A stretch of 64,000 nucleotides of DNA, taken from positions 1-64,000 of the forward strand of contig DASQSE010000052.1 of the NCBI GenBank assembly GCA_035642535.1, read 5' to 3'. The DNA is from Jatrophihabitans sp035642535. Its GTDB lineage: Bacteria; Actinomycetota; Actinomycetes; Mycobacteriales; Jatrophihabitantaceae. The notes below the pieces were generated by a model. That model did not search any database. It was not told where the DNA came from and worked only from the letters and a program-made list of their open reading frames with translations. Within the stretch, counting starts at the first letter, position 1, and each line of letters opens with the position of its first letter. Positions 1 through 9,021 of this stretch are shown here, one piece after another. Position numbers and translations under genes: made by a program.

Positions 1-267
1 CACGACGCCGATCGAGTCGTCGGCAGTGTCCCTGCGTAACTCGGGGCCGATGCCCGGATAGGTGCACAGGTCCAGCCCGGGCGGGAAGACCTGCGACGAA
101 CCACGCGCGAAGTGCTTCACGAAGGCCAGGCGCAGTAGGCAGTACGCGGGGCGCGTGCCGGCCGGGATAACGGTCAGCGGCGTGCGGAGGCTGGCCGGAC
201 TCGGGTCGCGGGCGACGAGTTTCGTGAATTGTGGTAGCTGCTCGGGGGGTGACTCTCTCGAGGTAGA

Positions 268-429
268 TCATGCCCAGCGCTGACACGATGCGATGCAGCT
301 TCCGTGGCGCCACGTGCTCAGCACCACGATTCCTTGGTCGGGATGCCAGTTGAGCCGCAGGTTCCGCCCGTCGTCGCGGACGTCGAAGAAGACGTCGCCA
401 TGAGACGGGACGGCGTGCACGACAGTCAT
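268..429 (-). pseudogene. Short, probably truncated conserved hypothetical protein
   Basis: An ATG-initiated frame of 53 codons reads MTVVHAVPSH, then a stretch with RNLRLNWHP and GIVVLSTWRHGSCIAS, and stops at a TGA. From memory, actinomycete hypothetical proteins carry a similar 'VSWH...VVVLSLWRG..CVASFRL' segment and run longer, so a homologue would be expected to continue past the stop. The same frame stays open beyond the TGA to the window edge, and the adjacent frame is also long, so an early frameshift or nonsense change is possible. I do not know a function. It could also be a chance ORF. Confidence 0.3.
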
Positions 430-518
430 GGCTCAGTATGACCGCGGATCGTCGGAGGGAGGAAGTGTCGAATGCCTGGCCGAACCAAACCGCCGGCGGG
501 CGCGCGAACTTATCATGA

Positions 519-1022
519 TCAAGTACCTTGATCCGCGCGCACTCGTTCTGCGCTTCGGGACGACGTGAGCCGGCGGCGTCGCCGGATGGTGTGCGCAATC
601 AGGTACCCGGTGAGAAGCACGCCGCTGATCGCGTGCCAGCGGATACGCGTCGGGCGTCCGTCGAGCCAATCCCACAGTCCGGAGCCGAGCATCGCGAGCG
701 TGACGACGAGCAGCATGGCATCCGCGACGGCCAGCCGCACCGGCGCCCGGTGGAGTCGCCACGGCGCGGAAAGGTGGCCGGCGAGGCGTTGTGCGACTTG
801 GCGGCGTTGCGCCAGGTGCACGGCAACGAACGCGACGAAGACCAACCCGACCAGGACGTGCAGCGTGATTTCGGGTTCCAGGATCAGCGACACGACTGCG
901 GTCGCAACCAGCAGGACGTGGACAGCAACCCGACCCCTGGTGGACGCGCGAGAGACAGTCCGCTCCCGCCCAGGTCGACCGACCACGTCGCAATGCTGCG
1001 CAACCGACAGGCGCCCGCGCAT
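519..1022 (-). CDS. Four-helix membrane protein, possibly DUF4405/cytochrome-b-like
   Basis: The 167-residue product has four hydrophobic segments, at roughly residues 33-50, 52-70, 98-115 and 130-147, between a basic N-terminus and an Arg-rich C-terminus. Histidines sit inside or at the edges of helices (LHVLVGLVF, AVHLAQRR, WHAISGVLL, IAHTIRRRR), a spacing reminiscent of small di-haem membrane proteins such as the DUF4405 family. Haem binding is inferred from that pattern only. The gene stands alone, about 85 bases downstream of the TetR gene on the same strand. A GTG start about 22 residues inside the frame is an alternative. Confidence 0.6.
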   Translation of the reverse strand: MRGRLSVAQHCDVVGRPGRERTVSRASTRGRVAVHVLLVATAVVSLILEPEITLHVLVGLVFVAFVAVHLAQRRQVAQRLAGHLSAPWRLHRAPVRLAVADAMLLVVTLAMLGSGLWDWLDGRPTRIRWHAISGVLLTGYLIAHTIRRRRRLTSSRSAERVRADQGT

Positions 1023-1107
1023 CGGGCACGCCCCCGATTCGGACCCTGACGCGCGCTTCTACAGTTCCGGGATCGGGCTTCGACGGCGTCGGCTCGAAAC
1101 GCCTACC

Positions 1108-1752
1108 TCATGAGCCGGATGACTTGCCCGATCTGGCGCGTCGCCGCTGATTGGCGCCTGCCGGCTGCAGCAGCCGGGTGAGGAACTCCTCGACCGCCGC
1201 CTCCGCGGCGGCCTGCGCGGCGGGAACGTCGTCCGCCAGCGCGATGACGAGTGCCATCTCGTTGCCGGTGGCAAGCAGGATGTGCGCGAACGGCTCGACC
1301 AGCTGCGCGGGCACCCGTCCGTCGTCGACGGCCTGTTGCAGGACGGCCTTGAGCATGCCCAGGCCGTACTGCTCCTCGATGTCGCGCCAGCGGCGCCAAC
1401 CCAACACGGTCGGCGCGTCGATGAGCAGGATCCGTCGCACGACCGGGTCACCGGCGAGCCGAATCCAGGCCAGTTCTGCCGCCTTGAGCAGGGCGTGCGC
1501 CTCGGTGGCACCGCTCGCGTTCGCGGCGGCGAGGGTGGCTTCGCCAACCTGCGCGTGGACCGTCTCGACGACGGCTTCGAACAGCCGATCCTTGCCTGCG
1601 AAGTGGTGGTACAGCGATCCGCGACTGACGCCGGCCCGCTCCAGGACGGCTTCGATCGAGGTGCCGTCGTAGCCGCGGTCGGCGAACAACTCGGTCGCCA
1701 CCTCGATCAGGTGCTGCCGGGTCGCCTGCCCCCGGTCCATGCGTCGGTCCAC
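1108..1752 (-). CDS. TetR-family transcriptional regulator
   Basis: The 214-residue protein has a canonical TetR N-terminal helix-turn-helix at about residues 10-60. The core reads TSIEAVLERAGVSRGSLYHH followed by FAGKDRLF. The remainder is an all-alpha ligand-binding domain with no recognisable effector signature. The gene is divergent from the DinB-like enzyme gene at 1852. The 99-base gap between them contains two palindromes of TetR-operator type, so the regulator probably represses both itself and that enzyme. The ligand cannot be predicted. Identity as TetR is certain. Confidence 0.92.
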   Translation of the reverse strand: MDRRMDRGQATRQHLIEVATELFADRGYDGTSIEAVLERAGVSRGSLYHHFAGKDRLFEAVVETVHAQVGEATLAAANASGATEAHALLKAAELAWIRLAGDPVVRRILLIDAPTVLGWRRWRDIEEQYGLGMLKAVLQQAVDDGRVPAQLVEPFAHILLATGNEMALVIALADDVPAAQAAAEAAVEEFLTRLLQPAGANQRRRARSGKSSGS

Positions 1753-1762
1753 ACCGCCTCCG

Positions 1763-1809
1763 TTGACAAACCGTCAGTCGGTTTACTAACTTATAGACCG
1801 ACAGTCGGT
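1763..1809. promoter_or_regulatory. Divergent promoter region with two TetR-type operators
   Basis: Two 13-base near-identical palindromes lie between the divergent genes: ACCGTCAGTCGGT at 1770-1782 and ACCGACAGTCGGT at 1797-1809. The second is a perfect inverted repeat around its central base, and the first has one mismatched pair. Their centres are 27 bases apart. A TTGACA hexamer at 1763-1768 fits a -35 box for the rightward gene, with AT-rich sequence around 1784-1796 for a -10. TTGAAA on the other strand next to the second palindrome could serve the tetR gene. Operator assignment is inferred from position and symmetry. Confidence 0.65.
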
Positions 1810-1851
1810 TTTCAACGATACCGGTTACGAGCCTCGACCTAGGAGTCAGGA

Positions 1852-2391
1852 GTGGACAGCGCACTTCTCGAAGCGATGAGCGAAGAGTTCGCCGCGTACC
1901 TCAGTGAGGTGACCGATGGCGATCTCACCGCCCGCACCCCTTGCCTGGCGTGGAGTGTCGACGACCTGTATCGCCACCTGCTCGAACTCAACCTGCACAT
2001 CGGGCTGCTGTTCGACCCGCAATCTCCGCCTCCTGCAAGCCGGGGCGAGTCCTTGCCGCGCGAAACGACCTATCGCGACGTCGCCCGCTACGCCGCCGGC
2101 GCGCTGGCGAACGCCGCAAACAGCGCGTCCGCTGCAGACACGTTCGCCAGGCACGTCACGAACACGCTCATCCATACGTGGGACCTGGCCCGAGCGCTCG
2201 ACATCGACTTCGACACCCCGAAGCCGGACGTGCTCGACCTCGCCCGCGAATACCTGCACCGGCTTGCGCCGCACAGCCGCGGCGACGCCGCCGCCTTCGC
2301 GCCGATCCCCGATCTCCCGGCCGCCGACGCCATGGACGAGGTCCTGCTGTTGTCCGGACGGTGGCCGTCCTGGCGCGCTCGCCCGGCATGA
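1852..2391 (+). CDS. TIGR03086-like / mycothiol-dependent isomerase-fold protein
   Basis: The 179-residue protein begins with GTG, seven bases after AGGAG. It resembles the TIGR03086 and maleylpyruvate isomerase N-terminal group: a four-helix DinB-like fold with the typical opening (LTARTPCLAWSVDDLYRHLL) and a central HVTNTLIHTWDLARA, where His and Asp are the usual metal ligands. Members are mycothiol-dependent or uncharacterised metalloenzymes of actinobacteria. No substrate can be assigned. The gene is divergent from tetR (1108) behind two operators, so it is probably the regulator's main target. Confidence 0.75.
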   Translation: MDSALLEAMSEEFAAYLSEVTDGDLTARTPCLAWSVDDLYRHLLELNLHIGLLFDPQSPPPASRGESLPRETTYRDVARYAAGALANAANSASAADTFARHVTNTLIHTWDLARALDIDFDTPKPDVLDLAREYLHRLAPHSRGDAAAFAPIPDLPAADAMDEVLLLSGRWPSWRARPA

Positions 2392-2792
2392 GTGAGCGCT
2401 GACCGTCGGCATCATCGGCGCCTCGAGTCGACCCACCGGTTCGCGCGCGGTGTCCGCAAAGTTATTTATCTGGTCATAGCCGGTTAGTTGGGCGCTCGGC
2501 GCGGGCGTAATGCCCCGTCTTCAGCGCTCGCCGCATGACGCTTCCAACCATTGCGAGCCATCGGCGGAACCGGTGGGACGGACCGGACATGTCGGCAGAT
2601 ATGGCACGTTCAGTCGCGTTCGGCGGGCCTTGCGGGAGGTCGAACGACCGACGAACGTCCGTCCTCAAACTCTGGCCGCGCATTCGCCAGCGCCCACTCT
2701 TCGGGCAAGACTGAGCCGGTGCCCACCCGCGTGGGCAACGAGGACGACGCCGCTTCGGCCGGATCGGCGTGACCTCGTAAAGGAGGCAGGCG
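2392..2792. other. 401-base intergenic stretch without a convincing gene
   Basis: Open frames here are short, Arg-rich or antisense to the following gene, and none has a ribosome-binding site with a plausible product. An AT-richer patch at 2459-2490, including GTTATTTATCTGGTCATAG, could carry the promoter of the GH12 gene. A ribosome-binding site (AAGGAGG) lies at about 2779-2785. Nothing else was recognised. Confidence 0.5.
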
Positions 2793-3878
2793 ATGGGACG
2801 GTTCCGTCGACCGAAGCACATAAAGCGAAGTCGAATCAAGATCGTATTGGGCGCGTTGGTGCTGTCGGTCGGGTCCGCGTCCGGTGCGGTTGCGGTTGCC
2901 GCGGCGTTCGGAGGCGATAAGGCACCGTCGGCAACTTGCGATGCGCCGTCATACGACGGCAGCAACTTCTCGATCCACTGCGTGATTCCACCGGCCACCT
3001 CCACGGCGACTGTGACCAACACGGTGACGCGTACCAGAACCCGCACGGTCACGGCGCCGCCGTCTGTCTCGTCCAATTCGTCGTCGCCACCGAGTACATC
3101 CTCATCTTCGGCGCCACCGCCGACTGACACGAGCAGCTCATCGGGCGGCGACTGGCGCTGTGCCATCAGCAGCCCGTCGGGCAACTGCGGCGCGTATGAC
3201 TACGGCCAGATCACGGGCTCCAACGGCTACAACACTTACGTTGGCAACAACTGTTGGGCGGATCCGCAGTGTCAGCAGACGATTTACGCGAACGACCCCG
3301 GCGACTGGCAGGTGGTCAGTACCGAGCCGGCACACAACACCGGTGTCATGACGTACCCGAATGTGCAGCAGTTGACGAACAACTGGAACGGTTCTGACTC
3401 GGGCTGCTCGCCGTGTGGGTCCAGCGACGTCCCGATCTCGGCACTGAGCACGCTGTCCTCGACGTACGCAGAAACAACGCCGCACAACTCTGCGACCATC
3501 GCGCAGTTCGCTTGGGACATCTGGCTGAACAACAACGCCGGGCATCCCAGCGAGATCATGGTCTGGGTCGACAACTCGAACCGCGGCAGTGGCGGCGCGA
3601 CGCTCAAGGGAACCGCGAACATCGGCGGACACGACTGGACGCTTTACCAGTACGGAGGGGGCGAGATCATCTGGTCCCTCGGCGCTCAAGGCACCTTCGC
3701 GCAGCAGGGTTCAGGCACGATCGATCTGCTCGCGCTGCTGCACGACCTGCAGACTCGAGCAATGGTCTCCCCGGCCGCGAACATCGGGCAGGTCGACGTC
3801 GGTTGGGAGATCTGTTCCACCGGTGGTTCACCTGAGACCTTTGTGGTTTCGGCGTACTCGCTGAAACTGGCGGCCTAG
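2793..3878 (+). CDS. Secreted or membrane-anchored GH12-family endoglucanase-like glycosidase
   Basis: The 361-residue protein has a basic N-terminus and one hydrophobic segment (about residues 15-38) that acts as a signal peptide or anchor. A Thr/Ser/Pro-rich linker covers about residues 68-118, followed by a catalytic domain from about 120 to the end. The domain matches GH12: NNCWADPQCQQTI, MTYPNVQ, FAWDIWLNNN, then HPSEIMVWVD and DVGWEICSTGG. Glu254 (SEIMVW) and Glu339 (GWEICS) correspond to the nucleophile and acid/base. The likely activity is endo-beta-1,4-glucan or xyloglucan cleavage outside the membrane. An AAGGAGG site precedes the ATG. It stands alone, upstream of tRNA-Arg. Confidence 0.85.
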   Translation: MGRFRRPKHIKRSRIKIVLGALVLSVGSASGAVAVAAAFGGDKAPSATCDAPSYDGSNFSIHCVIPPATSTATVTNTVTRTRTRTVTAPPSVSSNSSSPPSTSSSSAPPPTDTSSSSGGDWRCAISSPSGNCGAYDYGQITGSNGYNTYVGNNCWADPQCQQTIYANDPGDWQVVSTEPAHNTGVMTYPNVQQLTNNWNGSDSGCSPCGSSDVPISALSTLSSTYAETTPHNSATIAQFAWDIWLNNNAGHPSEIMVWVDNSNRGSGGATLKGTANIGGHDWTLYQYGGGEIIWSLGAQGTFAQQGSGTIDLLALLHDLQTRAMVSPAANIGQVDVGWEICSTGGSPETFVVSAYSLKLAA

Positions 3879-3921
3879 GCGAGGGACTGGTTGTGACGCT
3901 GGCCGAAGGCCAGGACTTTCG

Positions 3922-3951
3922 GTGGTGCCCCCGGCAGTGGTGCCCCCGGCA
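3922..3951. repeat. 15-base tandem duplication of the tRNA-Arg 3' end
   Basis: GTGGTGCCCCCGGCA occurs at 3922-3936 and again immediately at 3937-3951. The second copy is the 3' acceptor arm and CCA end of the tRNA-Arg gene on the minus strand. The first copy lies just outside the gene. Confidence 0.85.
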
Positions 3952-4012
3952 GGATTCGAACCTGCGCTCCCGCCTCCGGAGGGCGGTGCTCTATCCCCTG
4001 AGCTACGGGGGC
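3938..4012 (-). tRNA. tRNA-Arg (anticodon CCG), CCA encoded
   Basis: On the minus strand the sequence folds as a full cloverleaf. The acceptor arm GCCCCCG (4012-4006) pairs with CGGGGGC (3948-3942). The D arm contains TAGCTCAGGGGATAGAGC. The anticodon stem is CCGCC/GGCGG around loop CTCCGGA, giving anticodon CCG, and the T arm carries GGTTCGAATCC. Discriminator A at 3941 is followed by a genomically encoded CCA (3940-3938). It reads CGG, a frequent Arg codon at this GC content. Confidence 0.95.
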
Positions 4013-4244
4013 CCAAAACCCGGCCAGCCTAGCAAGCGCAGCGTATTGACCTGCTCGTGCCGGCGGTGTTGCATGGGAAATGTCCGACCGCTACGCCGGT
4101 CGGCCGGTGCTGCCTTTGACATCGGTGGGGCAGAGCCACACCGGCCGTCCGGAAATCCGTGAGGTGGGGACGCGGAGCCTAGCCAGCCCGTAGCTCCTGC
4201 CCGTAACCGGCGCGGTCCACTGACACCGATAGGGGAGTGTCCCG

Positions 4245-5339
<1,095 letters not shown>

Positions 5340-5343
5340 CGGG

Positions 5344-6681
5344 CTAGCCCTTGGCCAGTGGCTGCGCGAGCAGCCACAGCGACAGCGACGTGTAGCCGAT
5401 CATCGCCACGATCCACGGGTACTCCGCGCGGCGTGCGGCCTGCGGCGACGCCTGGGCCCGGCCGAGGAAACCGTGTGCCAGGACGACGGCGACGATGTGG
5501 ACCACCACGATGACGACCACGTCGAGATACCAGTAGAAGCCGCTCGGCAGGAAATGGGCGTGCACCTCGTAGCTGTCGTTGAACGGGTAGGGGAGGTGCA
5601 GGTTGGTGCCTGCACCTCCCGGTGCCCCGAGCAGCGGCAGGATCAGCTGGCCGTTGATCAGGATGTACTGCAGGTAGTGCGCGAGCAGGTAGCCGAACGC
5701 GATCGGGACGAGTGAGGGCAGCAGTCCCGCAAACGTCTCTCGCACCGAACGAAGGCGGCCCGCCCAGCGCACCGCGAGCGCGAACAACAGGAACACGGTG
5801 TAAAGGACGACGATCAGCACGAGGAAGGCGAGGGTGCCCACCAGCTCCTGCTTGTGCGGGTGGCCAACCGCCGGAACGAGGTGAACCTCGAGGTCGCTCC
5901 ACTGCGTGGTGTTGAGCAGCCCGTCGTAGGAGATCGAGACGAGCAGCAGCAGCACGAACAGCGTCCTGCTGAAACTTCGTTCGAACGGCGCGCGCAGCCC
6001 GCCCGCGAAGCCGCGCGCCCCCGGCGCCCCGAAGCGGAGCCAGCCGAGCCGGCCCCACGTCGCGAGCAACACGGTGAACAGCTCGCCGTTCCCCCGATAG
6101 GCGGGTGCGCCGAACGCGGCGCCCATCACCACGCACAATGCGCAGTACGCGATCACCGCCCAGGCGATCATCCGCGGCAGCGTCATCGTCTGGTTGAACA
6201 CGAGCTCGCCGAGCGTGCCGAGCAGAGCGAGCACCACCGCCGGCCACCACCCGAGCCAGCGCGGCCAGGTCACGGGCGCGCGCGAGCCACGAGCCGCATC
6301 GCCTAGTTGAGCAAGGAAGCCGAACGGGTTCGAGCCGGACGTGAAGTCGCCGACGAGCCCGCACAGCAGCGGCAGCACGACCCAGACGTAGACCCAGAAC
6401 AACGTCGGGAGGATGTTCTCGGCAACGTCCTGACTACCCGCGATCCCCGCCCAGCACAGCAGCCCGACCACGACCAACCCCGGGATGCCCGCTGTTGCGG
6501 GGACGTGCCGCACCGCCGCGCGCTCCGTCGGCTCCGCGACGATCGGGCTCACCGGGGTGCGGAGGACGAGGACGAACGAAGCCGCGACGACCGCCGACCC
6601 GCCGAGCAGGAACGCAACGAGCGGCAGCGGCAACTCGTAGCGGGCACCGAAGGCGTGCGCGAGGACCTGTCCGTGGATCAT
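5344..6681 (-). CDS. Polytopic membrane protein (sometimes annotated 'fenitrothion hydrolase')
   Basis: The 445-residue protein is strongly hydrophobic with about ten predicted membrane segments, for example at residues 18-40, 70-90, 95-115, 145-165, 175-200 and onward to the C-terminus. Landmarks include a His near the N-terminus (HGQVLAHAFG) and QYILINGQLILPLLG. From memory, related actinobacterial proteins carry the label fenitrothion hydrolase. No hydrolase motif is visible here, so I treat that name as unreliable. It is the last gene of the DUF3105 operon, and its ATG overlaps the previous stop (ATGA). Function unknown. Confidence 0.8.
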   Translation of the reverse strand: MIHGQVLAHAFGARYELPLPLVAFLLGGSAVVAASFVLVLRTPVSPIVAEPTERAAVRHVPATAGIPGLVVVGLLCWAGIAGSQDVAENILPTLFWVYVWVVLPLLCGLVGDFTSGSNPFGFLAQLGDAARGSRAPVTWPRWLGWWPAVVLALLGTLGELVFNQTMTLPRMIAWAVIAYCALCVVMGAAFGAPAYRGNGELFTVLLATWGRLGWLRFGAPGARGFAGGLRAPFERSFSRTLFVLLLLVSISYDGLLNTTQWSDLEVHLVPAVGHPHKQELVGTLAFLVLIVVLYTVFLLFALAVRWAGRLRSVRETFAGLLPSLVPIAFGYLLAHYLQYILINGQLILPLLGAPGGAGTNLHLPYPFNDSYEVHAHFLPSGFYWYLDVVVIVVVHIVAVVLAHGFLGRAQASPQAARRAEYPWIVAMIGYTSLSLWLLAQPLAKG

Positions 6682-7454
6682 CCGGCCACCTCGTCCTCGT
6701 CCTCGTACTCCTCCTCATCTGCGACTGCGCGAGCGCGGTCCCGCCGCCAGCGGCCCAGGAAGAACAGCCCGACGACGACCACGAGCGCCCCGATGCCGAT
6801 GAACAGTCCGGGCTTGTTGCTGCCGCCGGAGCCGTTCGCGGCGCTGCCCTGCAGTTGCGACACGTCCAGCGGCTTCGTCCCGATGACGGCGAAGCGCCCG
6901 AACTCGGTCAGCTCGGCGATGTAGATGTCGCGGCCCGTGGCGAAGGTCGGCAGCAGCGTCCAATGTCCGTCCGCGTAGTGCGCGATCTTCGGCTGCGGGC
7001 GCTGCGCGGTTGCGGCGCGCAACGTGATCGTCGCCTGCAAGCCACCCGTACGCAGCCGCGCGGTCGGCGACACCGTCACCTCGTAGACGTCGCTCCACAG
7101 GTATTGCCCGTGCGCCGTGCGCAGCGACGCCACCGGTTTCGCCGTGAGATTCACCGCGGTGGTACTACCCGGCAGCGTCAACCTGCCGGACGGGATCTGC
7201 ACGCTCACCTGCGGTGCCTGCTCGGCACTGTTCGCGGTCAACTGCTGCGCCTGCCCGCCACTGACGGCGGCGCTGCCGTGCGCGGTCGTCGGCGCCGCTG
7301 TGTCCGGAGCGCCGCGTGGCGCATCGACGAATCGATACGGCTCGTCAGGAAAGCCGATGCCGTCGTAGAGCGGCAGCGCGGCGCGCGGGGCGATCGCCCA
7401 GCCGATCGCCAGCGCCAGCGCGGCCACGACGATCACCCGCGACGGATGCTTCAC
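6678..7454 (-). CDS. Conserved membrane-anchored protein with extracytoplasmic domain
   Basis: The 258-residue product starts at a GTG that overlaps the stop of the CPBP gene (GTGA). It has an N-terminal hydrophobic anchor (about residues 7-25), then a soluble region beginning LPLYDGIGFPDEPYRF. A beta-rich stretch follows (VSVQIPSGRLTLPG, then HYADGHWTLLPT and GRDIYIAELTEFGRFAVIG), then a second membrane segment near residue 220 (LFIGIGALVVVVGLFFLG) and a highly acidic tail. The topology suggests an external domain held between two helices. I do not recognise a family with known function. Its tight coupling to neighbours implies a shared task. Confidence 0.75.
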   Translation of the reverse strand: MKHPSRVIVVAALALAIGWAIAPRAALPLYDGIGFPDEPYRFVDAPRGAPDTAAPTTAHGSAAVSGGQAQQLTANSAEQAPQVSVQIPSGRLTLPGSTTAVNLTAKPVASLRTAHGQYLWSDVYEVTVSPTARLRTGGLQATITLRAATAQRPQPKIAHYADGHWTLLPTFATGRDIYIAELTEFGRFAVIGTKPLDVSQLQGSAANGSGGSNKPGLFIGIGALVVVVGLFFLGRWRRDRARAVADEEEYEDEDEVAG

Positions 7455-8029
7455 CGCAGCCACCAGCCGGCCAGGTCGGCGACGGCGTGCGCGATCGCGG
7501 GAGCCGCGACCGTGCCGGTCACCGCGCGCAACGCACCGAGCCAGACGCCGACCGCGATGTCGAGCGGGACGACGGCCCACCCGTACACCGGCGCGTGCAG
7601 CAGCCCGAACGCGACGCTGGTCACGGCGATCGCAGCCACGACTCCGGCGCGCTGCTCGACTGCGCGGAACAGGCTGCCACGCAGCAGCGCCTCCTCCGCG
7701 ACGGCCACTCCGACGACGAACGCGGCCCAGACGGCGTACCCGTTCGATGTCGCAAGCACGGCGCCGGTCAGCGCGTGCCGGATCGCGGCGGGTATGCACA
7801 GGACGACCGCGCCGCCAAGCCCTGCCGCGAGGGCCCGTACGTCGAACCGCTCGATGACATCGCGGTCGCGCGTCGCGAGAGCCACGGCCGCGAGCGCAGC
7901 GGCGAACCAGATCGCGGCCGTCTCGGAGCGGGGCCCTGCGGAGCCGGCGAGTTGCACTCGCAGTGCGACGGCGACTGCCAGACCCAGCAGTCCGACGAGC
8001 GGCGCCGCGCGCCGATACGCGCCGATCAC
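7451..8029 (-). CDS. CPBP-family intramembrane metalloprotease (Abi/Rce1-like)
   Basis: The 192-residue membrane protein carries the CPBP signatures: an EExxxR motif (AEEALLRGSLF), a His in FGLLHAPVYG, and a third motif with His in PAIAHAVADL near the C-terminus. These form the metal and active site of Rce1-like proteases. About six to seven membrane segments are visible. The start is GTG, six bases after the DUF3105 stop, and the end overlaps the next gene by four bases. The substrate is unknown. A membrane-anchored neighbour is a reasonable candidate, but that is speculation. Confidence 0.85.
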   Translation of the reverse strand: MIGAYRRAAPLVGLLGLAVAVALRVQLAGSAGPRSETAAIWFAAALAAVALATRDRDVIERFDVRALAAGLGGAVVLCIPAAIRHALTGAVLATSNGYAVWAAFVVGVAVAEEALLRGSLFRAVEQRAGVVAAIAVTSVAFGLLHAPVYGWAVVPLDIAVGVWLGALRAVTGTVAAPAIAHAVADLAGWWLR

Positions 8030-8035
8030 GCGGCG

Positions 8036-8884
8036 CTACGGGGTCGCTGCGCCCGACATCGTGTTCCCCCCGCCACCAGTCGCCGTGAACAACGGATGCC
8101 CGAACGTGCTCGGATGTTGAATGAACGTCGGCTGCGAGCAGCTGCCACCGTACTCGGGCGCGATCTTGGGGTTGTTCTTCAACGCAATGAACTGCGCGAT
8201 GCGCGGATCCGAGACGCTGTTCACGAACAGCTGGTAACCCCAGGCCTGCAGCGACACCGCGCTCTTCAGGTTCGGATACGGGCTCATGAACACGTAGTTC
8301 TGGCCCTGGACCTGCTTGGCAAGAGTCGCAACCTGGCTCGCCGGCAGCCCCTGGCGGTACGTCACCCATATTGCGCCGTGCTCGAGTGGGTGTACCGCGT
8401 TTTCGTTCGCGATCGGCTGGCTGTAAACGGTGCCCGAGCAGTCGGCCCAGTACTGGCTGTGGTTGCCTCCGGTCGGCGGCGTGGTGTCGTACTTGACCGC
8501 GGTGAAGACGTGCGTGTGATTCGGCTCGACGTGGTACTGCACGCCCGAGATCTGCTTTGCGGCCGCAGCCTCCGGCATGCGATAGGGATCGTTCGACTTG
8601 CTCGACTTGTGCGTCGCGATCACGATGGCGACGACTGCGCCGGCGAAGACGACCACCGCGACGACGGACGCGATCACGCCCCACGGTGTCTGCTTCTGAT
8701 TGACGATCGACTTGCCGGGCTTGCGCGGCGGCGGCTTGCGGCCCGCCGAAGTCTTGCTCATGGCGACCTTGGAATTCGTCGCTGCGGTCTTCGACGACGC
8801 GCTGGTGTTGGGCTTGCCGGCCGGCCGTGAGGTGCCCTTCTTCGCGGCGGGTTTGCCTCCGGAGGGCGGCTTACGCTGGGCCAT
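8036..8884 (-). CDS. DUF3105 domain membrane protein
   Basis: The 282-residue protein has a Lys/Pro/Ser-rich basic cytoplasmic region (1-62), one membrane helix at about residues 67-88, and an extracytoplasmic DUF3105 domain. The domain shows family landmarks: VEPNHTHVF, the segment TPPTGGNHSQYWADCSGTVY with a conserved His and Cys, and LEHGAIWVTYR. These His, Cys and Glu residues suggest metal binding, though no biochemical role is established to my knowledge. It is the first gene of a four-gene minus-strand operon. The ATG at 8884 sets its start. Confidence 0.88.
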   Translation of the reverse strand: MAQRKPPSGGKPAAKKGTSRPAGKPNTSASSKTAATNSKVAMSKTSAGRKPPPRKPGKSIVNQKQTPWGVIASVVAVVVFAGAVVAIVIATHKSSKSNDPYRMPEAAAAKQISGVQYHVEPNHTHVFTAVKYDTTPPTGGNHSQYWADCSGTVYSQPIANENAVHPLEHGAIWVTYRQGLPASQVATLAKQVQGQNYVFMSPYPNLKSAVSLQAWGYQLFVNSVSDPRIAQFIALKNNPKIAPEYGGSCSQPTFIQHPSTFGHPLFTATGGGGNTMSGAATP

Positions 8885-9021
8885 GGGCCTGCCTTTGGTT
8901 GATCGAATTCCGGGGTTTCAGCAACCGAGTGTAGGTGGCTTACCCGTAAGCGCCCGCTGTGCCCGGGCGAGCGTGCTTGCGGCGCGCAAACCCGCCGCTA
9001 GCCGGACACTAGGATTGCCGG

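Noticed and set aside
3893..4244. An integrated element at tRNA-Arg
   Set aside because: The 3' end is duplicated, but no integrase, excisionase, phage gene or distal attachment copy was found in the flanking sequence, so only the duplication is reported.
6678..8684. A 668-codon minus-strand frame spanning the DUF3105, CPBP and beta-domain genes
   Set aside because: Only its last 258 codons match a protein-like sequence with a coupled GTG start at 7454. The rest is an Arg-rich shadow of the CPBP and DUF3105 genes, which are in other frames.
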